The translations under genes and the position numbers were made by a program. A DNA stretch of 64,000 bases from Bacteroidota bacterium (GTDB taxonomy: Bacteria > Bacteroidota > Bacteroidia > Bacteroidales > CAIXZF01): positions 62,001 to 126,000 of the forward strand of contig JAKLIX010000012.1 of NCBI GenBank assembly GCA_022709385.1, read 5' to 3'. Every line of letters starts with the position of its first letter. Positions within the stretch are counted from its first letter, which is position 1. A model generated the notes under the pieces. The model did not search any database and was not told the DNA's origin. It saw only the letters and a program-made list of their open reading frames with translations. Below, piece after piece: positions 1-15,100 of this stretch.

Positions 1-91
1 GGGTCATTGACTCTTTCAGGCTGGCAAAACATAAGACCTTTCCCATGCAGCATTTTTCGCCTGACCGGCAATTGGTTCCGGTCATTAAAAC

Positions 92-125
92 AAAAAGGGC
101 GCCCCGCATCGGGACGCCCTTTCTG
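92..125 (-). terminator. Rho-independent terminator of the giant gene
   Basis: Read on the minus strand, a GC-rich stem (GGGCGTCCC paired with GGGGCGCCC around a short GATGC loop) is flanked by A-rich sequence before it and TTTTTG after it. It starts about 18 bases after the TAA stop at 143-145. The flanking A and T runs could make it work in both directions. Confidence 0.85.
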
Positions 126-142
126 TTTCAACCAGATGAATC

Positions 143-3100
143 TTACCTGGAGATCACCATCATGCCTGACTTCAGGTAATCTGAAGACTGACCCTTCACT
201 TCAATCTTGTAGGTATAGATACCGGGGACAAGATTGGATCCGTCGAAGGTCACCTGATAGGTGTTGGCAGCCTGCTCAACATTGTTCACCAGGGTAGCCA
301 CAACATCTCCGAGGAGGTTGTACACCTTCAGTGTAACAGTACCGTCTTCCGGCAGGTTGTAGACGATTTCCGTCACATCCTTGAACGGGTTCGGGTAATT
401 GCTGATGCTGTAGCTTTCGACGGCCACGGCCAGTTTCGGATAGGTCAGGTTTACGTTCTGAATCACGGCAGCGTTCCTGTCGCCAAGTTCACTGACACCA
501 TCCAGCACCAGGGCAAGTTCATCGCTGGTTGCACCAGAGATGCTCCTGCTCTTGAGTTGCAGGGTCAGCAGTACGTCCTTGTCGTTCAGTACCACTTCCT
601 TCATTGCGTACCATGAGATTCTCAGTTCACCGTTCACGGCAGTGTAGAGGAAGTTGGCCGAAGGAGCGTTGATCACGACACCTTCCACATCTACCAGGTC
701 CTCAGGATAGCTGAGAATGAGGGAGACGGCACCAATCTTCAGCGTTCCACTGACATGGATCGGCAGCTCGAAAGATTCATTTGACTTGATATTCTTAACA
801 CCGAGGGTGTTGAGATTTACGGTGGGAGGAGTCTTCACGTAAGGCGGGGTGTAAGAACCGTTCACATCGCCGTAGCAGAGTGCGACAAAGTCATTTGTCA
901 TATTCACGCTGGTAATGACAACGGTATTGACCTGGAAGACCCAGTCACCAACCGGGAAGGAGCTGATCTGGTTCACGAACCTCTTGGCAACCATCAGGGC
1001 GTCGATGGAGTTCACAACACCGTCACCATTCACATTGGCAGCAGCAACCCTCAGTCCGGTGAGCGGAGCGATGGCGGCAAAGTGCTTCATGATCATAAGT
1101 GCGTCGTTGGAGTTCACACCGCCCCAAGGCTTGGAGGAAGCGGCAGCTACCTGGTAGGTTCCCGGACCATAGTTTTCGAAGAGGTAATAACCGTTCACAT
1201 CCGTAACAGTGGTGGCGATCACCACATTATTCTGCTTCAGGTTCACGGTTACATTGTTCATGACAGTGCCGGCATTGTTATCATAGGTCACCTGACCGCC
1301 GATCGAATACACGGGGCACGGAGCCACTTCAATGTCCTGCATGGCGTAGGCAGTACATCCGTACTGGTTGGTATAGGTGTAGGTAATCGTGTAGATACCG
1401 GAAGCAACCGGGTCGAATACACCGTTTGTTACATACATGCCACTATACTCACCACCAAGGGGCAGGCCACCGGTCAGAACAATCGGGTCGCCGCCAAGGC
1501 ATGCAGGAGCAAACTGTGCAAGGGTCACAGAAGGCAGTGCATACACTGTGAGGCTCTGATCAGCCGAACCGGTACATCCGTTACCGTCGGTGTACATGTA
1601 AGTGATGGTATATGTTCCGGCTCCGTACATGCCAGGATCGAAACTAACAGCCATTACACCGTTCACATAGTAATCACCTCCGGCAGGGGCACCGCCGCCG
1701 AGCACAAACTCGGGAACGTCGAAGCAGACAGAAGCGAAGGGTTGGAGAGAAACAGCAGGATTGGCATATACCATGATGCTCTGAACTGCATAGGCTTCGC
1801 AACCGTTGCCATCAGTATAGGTGTACATGATTTCATGCATACCCACGCCAACCTGTCCGGCATCAAAGTAATCCACCTGGATGCCATCCACATAATACAT
1901 GCCGCCAAGCGGTAATCCGCCCGTGAGCATGAATGCAGGTTCGCCTTCGCAAACACCGGCAAACGGCTCGAGGGTAACTGTGGGCAGCGGCACTACCGTA
2001 ACAATAGCACTGCCATTCATATCAAAGGTACAGGTCAGTGCACTCTCTGATACAACAGTGTACTCACCGGCAACATTGAACAGACCGAAGCTGATCGGGT
2101 TACCGTTTCCAAGCATCACAATACCGGTAGAGATTCCATCGAGGTAGAGCTGATAATATACACCGTTCTGTGAGCCATTGAGTCCGACAGGTACTCCGGC
2201 ACCGCCTTCGCAGAGGCTTCCGCCACCGGTTACATCAAATACTGCGGGAGCAGGATTCACGGTAACCACGGCCTGGCCGGTTCCAAAGGCACCACAATAG
2301 GCGTCGAAGAGGCTGACAACAGCATAGGTGGTGGTAGCGGTCGGGCATACCAGGGTATCCCAGTTGAAGGCGGTGATGCTGTGCACCACTACCGTATCCG
2401 GACCATTGGAGAACCAGATTTCGAAGGGTGGTGTACCGGTCAGTGATACATTAATGGGTGCACATTGGCCTTCACAGATAGAAGTAGTGCCAGTGATCAC
2501 TGCAGAAGGCTGCGGGATAATGGTAACCACCACCGTACCGTTCATCTGGACAGTACATCCGGTGCTGAGGTTGGTAGCAATCACAGTGTAGTTGCCGCCG
2601 AGGAAGATCTCCCAGCTCAGGGCCAGGCCTGTTCCCATCTTCGGAGCACCCACAAACAGATTGCCGTTGCGTACCAGCTGATAGCTGACACCCTGCTCAG
2701 AACACATCAGCAATGCCGTTACCGAACATCCGATGCAGCAGGTATCTCCGCCTATCAGTTCACAAACCTGAGGCAGCGGGAGCACCGTTACATCAAGTGA
2801 GTAGCTGTTGGTACAGAAGCTTCCGCTGGTGTAGCTGTAAGTAATGGTATAGGGTCCGCCCACACCTGCAGCAGCCGGTGAGAACACGTTTCCGGTAACA
2901 CCGTGACCGCTGAATACGCCGCCTGCAGGATAACCTACGAGCTGGACATCCGGATTATTCACACAGTATGCAGAAGCAAGACCGGTGAAGTATACATCCG
3001 GAAGTGCGATCACATTGGTGGTTTGGCTGGTAGCATTGGTACATCCGTTGGGATCAGTGTACACATAGGTAATGGTGTAAGGTCCGCCGATTCCGGCAGC

Positions 3101-6100
3101 AGCAGGATTGAACAGGGCTGTGCCATCACCGAGGTCGGTGATTCCCGGGCCCACGAAGTATCCGTAAGGTGCCTGATTACCCACGAGCAATGCAGACTGA
3201 GCATCCACGCAGTATCCGCCTTCGAGTCCGCTGAAGCTGACATCGGGCAGCGGGTTCACCACGATGGGAGCACTGGCATAACCCTGGCATCCGAAGATAT
3301 CCGTGTAAGTGTAGGTGATTACATGGCTTCCCGGTCCGGCAACGGCAGGATCGAACCAGCCATTGTCCACACCAACACCGCTGTAAACACCGCCCGAAGG
3401 CATACCGCCGGTCAGTTCGAAGGCAGGAACATCGATACAAACAGGATCGAAGGGTCCAACTTCAACACCAGGCAGCTGGGTAACGGTAATCACAGCAGAA
3501 CCAGTAGTCAGGTTGTTGTAGCAACCATATACGTCGCTTACCCATGCAAGGGTATAGACACTGGTAACAGTCGGACTTACTGTTAAGATATACGGATTAG
3601 CAGTAATGTTGTCATAGGTAACAGTATTACCATTAGCCGTCAGACCGAAGCTGAAGGGAGCCGTACCTTCGGTGAAGGTGATCGTCAGATCAGCCGTACC
3701 GCCGGCACAAATGGAAGCGTTACCGCTGATGTTGGCCTGTGCTGTCGGGTAGAGTACCACTTCAGCGCTTCCGTTCATCCACCTCCAGCAGCCTGTGCTG
3801 ATATTCACAGCCTTGATGGTATAGGTACCGGCCACGGTGGCATAGTCATAGCAGAAGGGCTGGCCTGTGCCATTCCTGTAAATACCACTGGGCAGGTTGT
3901 TGATATAGAGTTCGTAACGGATACCAACCTGTGAACCGTCGAGGCAGACGAACACATGGGTACAGCCGATGCAGCAGGCACCACCGCCGGTTACATTGAA
4001 GGAATTGGGCAGCGGGTTGATCGTGATGATCGCCACGCCGTTCATGGTCCTGGAGCAGCCATCCACCTGGTTGGTGGCGACTACCGTGTAATTTCCGGCC
4101 ACGGTCTGGGGACCGAAGCTGAGCGGATTACCGGTACCGTTGAACTGTCCGACATTCACGCCGTTCACAAAGAGGGTATAGATCACACCGACCTGTGAAC
4201 CGCTGAGACCAACCACAACACCGCTACCGCCTTCACAGAAGGCACCGCCACCGGTTACCACGTAGGGTACGGGTGAGTTGACAGTGATCAGGGCGCTGCC
4301 GCTGCCACTGTTCTGGCAGTATGCATCAACCACACTCGTTACAATGTAAGTGCGGGTTGACGTCGGGTTCACAAGGCTGTCGAAGGCAGCCACATAGCTG
4401 GTATGGGCAACAGAGTTGATGCCGTCGCTGATGATGAAGGTCCAGGGAGCGGTACCTGTCAGATCCACATGGATATTGGCAGCGTCACCGTAGCAGATGG
4501 TGGCATCCACGCCGATGGTGGCAGTGGGCAGGGGCTGTACGCTGATCTGGGCATATCCGTTCATTGTCCTGGTACAAGTGGTCACAGGATCGAAAACAAG
4601 GATGCTGTAGGTTCCCGGAGTAAGCAGGTTGCAGAAGGCAAGCGGTGAACCTGTGCCAATGATTGTGGTACCGGTATACAGGCCGCCAAGCAGCAGTTTG
4701 TATTCCTTGCCAAGCTGTGAACCGCTCAGGTACACACACAGTCCTTCGCCACCCTGGCAGTATGAACCGCCACCGGATACTTCATAACCCTCCAGACCGG
4801 GATCAGGCAGTACGATGGCCTGGCCGTTCATGGTACTGGTACAACCGGTAGCAGGATTCACAGCCTGTACCCAGTAAACACCTGCGGCCTGAGGACCAAA
4901 GGTGATCGAACCACCGGTACCCACCACAGTGTTCAACTGGAAGCCGTTCTGGTGCAGGGTATACTCGATACCGAGCTGAGAGCCGTTGAGTCCGATGTAA
5001 ACACCGATACCGCTGCAGTAGTAACCGCCGCCGGTCACCGTATACTTGTTGGGCAGCGGGTTCACGGTTACAACAGCGGAATTGCCGATATTGTAACATA
5101 CCCTGTCAGACACCAGCAGGATGGTGTAGGTGGTGGTAACCGTAGGTGCAAGGATATGCGGTCCGTTGCCCGGGATATAAGTATATGGCGTGCTGGTGAT
5201 ATGGATGGTATCCTTGTTGACACCGTCTGTGATAATAACATCCCAGTAGGTATCACCAGTCAGTGCAATCTGCATTTCAGCGGTCTCGCCGAAGCAGATC
5301 ACATCGCCTGTGATCACAGCTGAAGGAGGAGCCTGTTCAATGATCTCGACTTCACCGTACATCCAGCGGGAACAACCGGTGGTGGCATTCACTGCATACA
5401 CAGTGTACCATCCCGGGATTTCAATGTAACCGAAGTTGAGTTCGGTACCTGTACCAGGCAGAATGATGCCTGTGGCAACTCCACCGCGGTAAAGTTCATA
5501 GTTCACACCGATCTGTGAGCAGCCCAGCATGATCTGCGGAGGAATACAACCGAAGCAGAATACATTGGGTTCTGTCACAGTAACCGGGCAAATTTCCGGC
5601 AGCGGGTTCACAACCACAGTGGTGGTACATGAGCTCATACACTGGTTGGCATCGTACACCATTACAATGTAATCACCGGCATTCACCAACTGGGCATCCA
5701 TGATATAGGGATTCTGATCCATGGAGGTGAATCCTTCAGGTCCAGTCCAGTAGTAAGAGAATGGTCCGTTACCGGTGGCTTCGGCAGTGAGATTGATGGT
5801 CTGTCCTACACATACCGGGCTGTTGGAGCCACATGTAACGACAGGCAGCGGATTGATGAACACTTCAATGTCGAAGGTATTCACACACCCGTTCACATCC
5901 ACGATGGTAGCCGTATAGATACCGGCATCGGTAAGAGCGGCAGGAGCAATGATCACGGGACTACCGTTGGCGGTGAAGCCATTCGGGCCTGTCCAGCTGT
6001 AACTGACATCCGGATTGCTTCCGGAGATCATGAGTTCGCCACCTACGCAAGGTGTGTTGGCACTGAGAACAGTTTCAGGCAGCGGGTTCACCACGACCAG

Positions 6101-9100
6101 CGTTTCGTCGGAATTGACACAACCATGTCCGTCAGTTACTTCCACTACGTAAGTACCATTGTTATCCAGGGTGCTTACCGGGATGATCGGGTTCTGATCA
6201 GCCGTTCCGAATCCGTTGGGACCGCTCCAGCTGAAAGTGAAGGGTGCAAAACCGTTTACGGCAGCGTAGAGGTTGATCGGTCCGCCGATACATACCGGTG
6301 TGCTATTTGTAGCATCCACTTCCGGAAGCGGCCAGATGGTAACGGTGGCTGAGCCTGTACCTGTGTTGGTGCAGTTGTTGAAGTCAGTCACACTCACAAT
6401 GGTGTAAGTGGTGGTGGTGTTCGGGCACACCGTAACAGGCCAGGGTGATGAGTAAGCAGTAACCGTAAAGTCACTGTTGCCATCATTCAGCACCACGGTG
6501 TAAGGAGGTGTACCGGTCATGGTGAGGGTTATGTCGGCACATTCGCCGTAACAAACCGCGGGTGCACCGGCAATGACTGCGGTGGGCAACGGATCGATCA
6601 CGATGGGAATACAACCGATCATGTTGTTGCCGCAACCGGTATTGGGATTCATGGCCACAACACTGTAGTAACCAGGAGTGGTGATATAACCGAAGGAGAT
6701 CGGGGAACCGGTTCCCATGACAGTCATCACGATTTCATCCCACTGGCAGCAACATGCATTCAACAGCAGTGTGTATTGTACGCCGATCTGTGAACCGTTC
6801 AGGTGCAGTTCGCGTCCGGGGCCACCGGCACAGTAATGTCCGCCTCCCTGGAGGAAGAACCACAGCGGCAGCGGGTTGATCTGTACATGGACACTTCCGT
6901 TCATCCAGCGGCTGCAACCGTGCACTGTGGTGGCTTTCACCACATAGTTACCGGTCACCGGCTGAGGTCCGAAGGTAATGGCATTTCCGGTACCCACAGC
7001 AATGGCCACAGGAGTGACATTGTTGGGCTCCAGGAAGAGTTCGTAGGTAACACCCAGTTCTGAATCATCCATGGCCACTTCCACGCCACTTCCAGCACAT
7101 GCATTGTCGCCATTGGGCAGGATTACAGTGTAGAGCTCAGGCTCGGGATAAACCACCAGGTCAACGGAACCCACACGCACGCAGCCGTTTTCAAGGCTGG
7201 TTACCGTTACATAATATGTTCCGGCATTGGCGGGTGATACATCGTTCAGTACAGGATTGGCGATGTTGGATGTGAAACCGTCGGGTCCGCTCCAGGCATA
7301 GCTCACACCTTCCGGGTGGTAGGCATTCACATCTAACTGCACCGTGCCATGCTGACAAAGTTCATCAGGAACTGCCGTCACAGACACAATGGTAGGCAGT
7401 TCAACCACTTCCACTGTTCCGTTGTAGAAGTTGGCTGTTAACAGTTCTCCGCTGATCTTGCTTAATTCGCAGGCACCCTGGGTTACCAGGTCGAAATCCA
7501 TAAAATGCATGCTTCCGCCGGCATTTTCGCCATTGAACACAAGGTCGAGGAAGGGGAAGCTGCCATGATTGGTATTGATGGTATTGATAACATCAAAGTA
7601 GGAGATCTTCACCCAGTTGCTTCCCGGTGCGGAGAACACGGACAACTGTCCGGGGATCAGCAGGGGATTCAGGTTGGTGTAACCAGTGTAGGTGAAGTTG
7701 GTATTCTCGAAGTAAATCGTCAGTGAGATGGCGTTGATAGAGTCAGCATTGGTGAACACGATAGGTACATTGATCGCGTTGCTGGCACAAGCCGTAACAT
7801 TCTGTGCAAACACATTGATAACCGGATCAATATACAGTGTAGCTACAGCCGACAACACGTCATTGCACGGACCCATGATCTTGGCCCTGTACTGGTAACG
7901 GGTCATGCTGTAAGGTGCATTGTTCACATACAGGGTATTGCTGCTGGCTCCACTGTAAACGCCACCGTCAACGATGGTGGTCCAGGTAGCTCCTTCGTCT
8001 GTGGAAACTGCCCAGCTTACACTGGTCAGATCTCCGGCCGGGATGACCGTGAAGGAAGCGCTCTGACCTTCATCAATGAAGGCATTCACAGGATTCTGAG
8101 CCACGGCTGCGAGTTCGTAGTAGGAAATGGTCACACTTCCGTTCATGGTGTTTGTACAGTAGTAGGGCGGGTTCTGACGTACGCCGACCACCGTATACAC
8201 GCCCGGTTCCCAGTCATTGGCAACCCAGGTGAATGAAGCGCCGTTTACGCAGGTCCTGGTCAGGCCGGTAGGCTGTCCGTTATGATACAGTTCGTAGAGT
8301 ACACCGCACTCATTGGCATTCTGCCTGATGGTGATGCTGGTACCGGGACATGCCGTGATAGACTGGGCTCCGGTTGAACCGGTATAGACGAAGTAGGGGA
8401 AGGGCAGCGGCAGGATGGTGATCGTGGTCGATCCGGCCATGGTGCGCTGACATCCGGTAACATCATCCACAGCAACAACCGTATAGGTTCCGGCCAGTGT
8501 CTGATCGGCAAAGAAGAAGGGTCCGTTCACACCCGGGTGAGTCACTCCGGTGTTGGATCCGTTACGATACAGATAATAGGTAATGCCATAATTGGAGTTG
8601 TCAAGACCAACGCCAACGCCGGTTCCGCCTGCGCAATAGCTTCCGCCTCCCGTCACATTGTAGACAAGGGGCAGCGGGTCAATAACCACGGTAGCCGAAC
8701 CGTTCATCAACTGGCTGCAACCGGTGGCGTTGTATTCAGCAATCACGGTGTAGACACCGGTTGAGGTCTGAGGACCAAAGTCGATGGCACTGCCGGTTCC
8801 TGCATAGGAAATACCCGTGAAGGTACCATTGAGGATGAGCTTGTAGGTTACACCTTCGCCAAAGGGCTGTGAACCGCTCAGGTAGATATGTACTCCGTAG
8901 GGTGTCGGGTATGCACAGTAATGTCCGTTGTTGTCCACGCTGAGGTCGAATACCAGGGGCAGTTCGTTTACAACGACATCGATACTGGCGATATTGATAC
9001 AGTTGTTACCATCCGTATATTGATAGGTAATGGTATGTGTGCCCACTCCTGCAACAGAAGGATTGAACATCCCTGCCGATACGCCGGGGCCACCGTAAAC

Positions 9101-12100
9101 ACCACCGAGCGGCAGACCGCCGGTCAGGGTAAACGGAGTGGTATTGAGGCAGAGCGGTGCGATCGGATCAAGTGTCACAGTCGGAAGCGGCAGTACGGTC
9201 ACGCTTTCCACATCACTGTATTCGCAGCCGAAGCTGTTGGTATAGGTATAGGTAATGTCGTAGGTTCCCACAATCGTAGGATCGAAGGTAGCAGTTCCGT
9301 CACCATTGTCAGTGATACCGTCGCCGGTAAACACACCATTGGCATCCATGGGTGAACCCACGATCAGCACGGAAGCATCATTCTGGCAGAAGGTTGTCTG
9401 CGGGATCCACATGTCAACCGGGGTCATCGGGTTCACCACAACCGTCACAAAGCTGATGGCAGCGCCGCATGGGCTGACAACCCTCAGTTCGTAAGTGGTG
9501 GTGGCAGTCGGACAAACGACCAGGGTCGGGTTTACGACGACGCCCGTGATGGGAAGATCGTTGACAAACCACTGGTAGGAAGTTCCGCCCGATCCGATCA
9601 GCGTGGTGCATTCGCCTTCACAGATGGTGTCATTGGCACCGGCATGGGCTACCGGATAGATATCGGAAGTAATGGCAATATTATCGGTGGCAGTACATCC
9701 GTAGAAATCGGTCACAGTGACTGTAAATACAGTGGTGGTATTCGGGGTCGGGATGACACTCGGATTCTGTGTGGGTGATACCGGTACAAAAGGATTGGCT
9801 GACCAGCTGAATCCGAAGGGTGCAAAGCCGCCGCTTACGATCTCGGCAAAGAGATTGGCGGGAGTGCCGTTGCAGATATTGAAGCTGTTTCCAAGCTCAA
9901 CCACGATGGGTGCATTCACCACAACCGTATACGTACCGTACACAACACAATTGCTCACCAGGTCGGTGATTTGCACATTGTAGGTGGTGGTGGCAGCCGG
10001 ACTTGCAACCGGATTCTGGATATTGGGATCACTGAGTCCGTCAGCAGGTGTCCAGAGGTAGCTGTAAGATCCGCTTCCGATGGTCGGTGTAAGCAGCGGG
10101 ATGATAACAGATCCGCCCGGACAGATGTTCACGGTGGTAGGACCGCCAAACACCACATTCGGTGAAGGAATCAGCGTAACATCGATGGAAGCCGTTCCTT
10201 CGCAGCCATTGTCATCCACCACCATCACGTGGTAGGTGGTATTGAGGCTCGGTGTGGCAACCGGAGCTGAAGGATCAGTAAGATCGAGACCGGAAGTCGG
10301 GTTCCATGCGTAACTCACCACACTGGTGCCACTGCCCTGAACGACACTGGTCTGCAGGGTAACGCCCGTTCCGGCACAAACCGGGTTCGGAAGGCTCGGG
10401 GTGATGCTGACAGTCGGAAGATCGTTTACAACGATATAAACCGAATCAATGGCAGTACATCCGGTAGGATCAGAAGCTGTCACATAGTACCAGGTGGAAG
10501 CCACCGGGTTAACAAGCACTGAGGCAAAGCCATTGGGCGACATGTTCGGTCCGGCCCAGTTAAAGCTGTATGGTCCTGTAGAAATATTCGGATTTACGAG
10601 GTAGGCTGTCAGGATGGAAGTACCACCGAGGCAGATCTCGTCAAATTCGGTAAAGAGATTGACATCGAGGTAATCGGTAACTACGGTCACGGAACCGGTC
10701 ATATCAGCCTCGCAGAAGGTAGGTGCAAGATCAGAAACGGCACGTACCGTGTAGGTACCGTCAAGTGTCACATTCGGGTAGAACCAGAATGCAGAGCCGG
10801 GACCGGCAAAGCTGAGTCCTGTGTACACACCGTCCTTGTCGAGGTAATACGTGACACCGATTTCGGAGCCGGACAGACCGACAGCAATACCGCCGGTATT
10901 GACACAATAATGTCCGTTCGGGTCGTTCATCACCACATAATAAGGCAAGGGCAGTACATTCACGACGATCTCCAGGCTCATGTCGGTAAAGTCATTGACA
11001 CAACCCGTAGCATCGGAAATTTCCATCAGCGTGTAGACGGTGGTCTGGGTGGGAGTCAGATCGATGGTGACAGGACTGAACGGAATGACATCCGTATGAA
11101 CGGTGGAACCTTCCATCCAGGTCAGTGTCCAGGGTGCGGTTCCGGCCAATTCGAGTGTAAGGCTTACTGTTTCACCTTCGCAAATGGTATCATTGCCAGG
11201 AGCTGAAATCACATACGGTAAGGGCATAACCACAATGTCGGAGGTGGCAAAGTTGACACAGCCGTTTCCGTCGGTATAATAATAATATATGGTATGGGTA
11301 CCCACGCCGGCGATTGCGGGATTAAACTGCGGACTGATAAGGATACCGGGTCCCACATAATATCCGCCTCCGGGTGTTCCCTGGGTAAGATCAAAAGGAG
11401 CAGCATTCACACAGACATCATCCAGCGGGCCAAATGTTACATCCGGCAACGGATACACATGCATGACGGCAGTCCTGGTATCATCGCATCCCTGGATATT
11501 GACAACCCTATACGTGATCACATGATCACCCACGCCGGCAACGGCAGGATCGAAATAACCGCCGGAAACGCCGGTACCGCTGTAAGTACCACCGGAAGGA
11601 ATACCACCCGTGAGCATGAAGGCAGGCTCGTTGATACAAACCTCATCATCAGCAAGGATGAAATTCATGGCCGGGAGCGGGTAAACCGTCAGCGGTTTGG
11701 TTGCAGACCCGGTACAGGTATTTACTGAATAGTCCACATAGGTATAGGTGATGTTGTGAATACCAACACCTGCGATATTCGGATAGAAGACGCCATTGAT
11801 CACACCGTTTCCGCTGTAGGTTCCGCCTGCCGGTGAACCGCCGGTAAGGGTAACAGGGCCATAGTCCACGCAATATCCCGGAGGACTGAAGCTGGCCAGG
11901 GTCACATTCGGCCTGGGCAGGATGTTCAGAATGATAAAGTCGGAGCAACTGCCGCAGGGTGACTGGATGACGCATGTAAGCTTCACACCGTTCACAAGCG
12001 GGGTAATCCATGGATTTGCGATATAGGGGTTGCTGATGGTAGCGCCGCCCGGAGGATAGACACTCCAGGAGTAGGTAAGACCACCGGTGGCAGTGAGCTG

Positions 12101-15100
12101 GATGGCATCACCCTGGCAAACGCCGATGGGGCCCTGAGGATGAATGTCACATACAGGCCATCCGGAATTAACGGTAAGCGTTACCTGATCCACATCGCTG
12201 AATCCGAGGAAGTCAGTTACAGTTACCGAATAAGTGGTAGTAGTGGTCGGGGTGGCAACCGGATTGTAAATGGTACCGTTGCTCAGGGTGGCTACATTGT
12301 CCCACAGGTAAGTATAAGGCGGCACACCGCCGATGGTCTGGGCATAAAGCTGGGTGTAGGCCGTGTCGCAGACTTCTGCATCCCACTGGGCATCGACCAC
12401 CAGTTCCGGGAAAACATTAACTGTAGCGGAAACATACACTGTATCGGCAGGTACATAGCTGTCCCATACCTTGGCTGTGTAAGTGGTGGTTACAGGAGGA
12501 GTGGCAATCGGTTTCTGGCAGTTGGCCGGGACACAGGGTGCCGGGCAAAATGCAGGATTACAGGAGAGGTAATCAGCAGGTGCCCACTCAACCGAATACG
12601 GAGGCTGGCCGCCCTTGATCTTGAGATCGAGGACATCGCCCACAGCGCCTTCAATGTTGATATCATCCACGGAAGCAAACAGCACCGTGCTTTCATACAC
12701 CTTCAGGTTGTCGAAGGCAAAACCTTCATATTCAATTAACTGATCTGAAATAAAGAGGATACCCAGTTTTACGTAAGGCTGGCCGCCGAGACCGTTCAAC
12801 TGATGGATCACATTCTGGTAAGCAGTACCGGGAGTGGTGCCGCTCCATACAGGCAGGCCGTTGAATGCGTAATAATTATACCAGTTGGTATTTTCATAGA
12901 TGTTCCCCACCAGGTACCAGTTGGTATTGTCGGTGGTGTACATCAGGAGGGCTCCGTCCCAGTCATATTCGATCTCATATTTCACATCCATGGAGAACAT
13001 GGGGTTGAGTACCTGGCTCAGGTCGAAGCAGGGGCTCTCCACCCAGCAGAAGCTGTTGGCGGGATAATCGCCCGTTAGCTGGGTAACCCATGCATTGGGC
13101 ATACTGGCAGGACCGTCGATAAAGGTCTTGGCAGGGGTTCCGAATTCCCAGCAGTTATTGGTTCCATAAGGATACCAGAAAGCGTCTCCGGAATCGAAGT
13201 TCGTGAAATACGCTCCGGGTACCGGCTGCACATCCGGATCGGTGATCAGGATGGTGGGATAATTCCTGAGGGTTACACTAATTTCATCGTTGGCCGGGAT
13301 CACATCGCCTGCCAGGGTTACCTTGGCTTTGCAGAGGTATTCTCCGGGAGCGCCGAAGTTGGCCGGGGTGGTAAAGGTATAGCTCAGGGTCTGACCCGGA
13401 TTGATGAGGGTGGTTACCGTTTCATTTGTCCAGGAAGTACCGTCAAAGTATGACAGGGTATAATTGTTCTGAGGTTGCAGACCAAGGTTCTTATACGTAA
13501 CAGTTACATTTTCGGCAGAAGTCAGGTCACAACCGTCTTCCGGAGCATTCCATGAAAGAAGGGTAAGATCTTTGTCATACGGAATCACATTGACGGTATA
13601 GTCTTCTGTCTCACCCCAGGTGTAGGTACCGCAGGGCAGTACACTGGTCGGAGAGGAGGTTTCCACCAGGACTATTCTCATTCTTGTGGTACCGGCAACC
13701 GCGGTTACAGGAACATTCACCGTACCGCTGAAAGCAACCAGGGGAGATTGGCTGACCGAGAACGGACCGGCAGATAACACCACTTCGGTGTTCACGTCGA
13801 ATGTTCCGTCCTGGTTCCAGTCAACAAATGCCCTGACACAGGAACCATAAGGATAAGTACTGTAACTTCCGCCCCACACGGTAATGGGATAGGAATTACC
13901 GGTATACACATCTGTTGAGATGGAGGTATAATCCGTATACATCGGGTACTGGCCGTTACTGTTATTATTAATGGTGTTGAAGTTCACCTGGGCAATCATT
14001 TCATACGAAGAGGAAGTTGCTGATGAGGTGCAGTAGATGAAATTGTTGCCTGTGGTAAACGACCAAACCGGACATCCGACGGCCGGACCGATGAGGTTCT
14101 TGGGAACCACCTGCCAGTAATACATGGTATTGGGCAGGAGTCCGCCCGGAGCAAAGGTGGTACTGGTGGTATTGCCGGCCAGGGTGGTGGGCGGGTTGGT
14201 GGTACCCAGGTAAATATCATAACTGTCGGCTACCGGGTCAGAAGTCCACGTGAAACTCGGGTTCCTGGCAACACCGGTGGCACCATCGAGCGGGCTGACC
14301 AGCGTAACACAGTTGGGAGCCGTGAGTTCGACAACACTGATGTCATCGATACTCAAGCCATAGGACAATCCGACAGTCGGACCGGACAAGGCATTGATAC
14401 CAACATAGTAGACTCCGGGTGTGGCAATGGCCACCGATCCGTTCAGGTTGGTATAAGCGGTCTGACTGCTGAAATTCTCGCGTATGGCCACAGGCATGCC
14501 GGCTTTCATTCCGGGCTCCGAGGGCGAGGTGCCGAGCCTGAGCTGGAGCTTAGCCCACAGGTAGGTGGAATAAGTGCGGTAATACACCCTGATTTTGTAC
14601 ATACCCGGGTTCAGGTAAATACCTCCGGTGTAGAACCACTCATTGATACCGCCGTAGCCGAGGGTGGAACTGTTCTGGTAGAAGGCACCGTACTTGGTTC
14701 CTGAATAGGCACTTGTATATGAGGTACTGGCAATGAAAGTCTGGCAGAAAATGCCCGGGTAAGAAGCCGTCATGCAGTTGGGGAACTGGTTGGCTGCCGT
14801 GATGGATTCAAAATTTTCGAGATAGGGAGCAGTGGAAGGAGTACAGGTGGTGTATGAATTGATGGCACAACCACTGGCTGAACCGATGGCATTCTTGGGT
14901 ACGATCTTATAATAATAAGTGGTACCCCCTGCCGTTCCGGTGGGCTTGTAATAGTTTGTGGTCACGTTGGCGACGAAGGGCGGGGGGTTGGTGGTGCCCC
15001 AGTACACATCATAACTGGAAGCATTGCCGACGCGATCCCATTGCACGAGCTTATCCTGGGGAATACCGGTAGCCAGGTTGGCCGGCACCATATTGAGGGC

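Noticed and set aside
62..84. Hairpin TGACCGG/CCGGTCA beside the giant gene terminator
   Set aside because: No T-run on either strand and no gene to serve in view; it may belong to the region outside the window.
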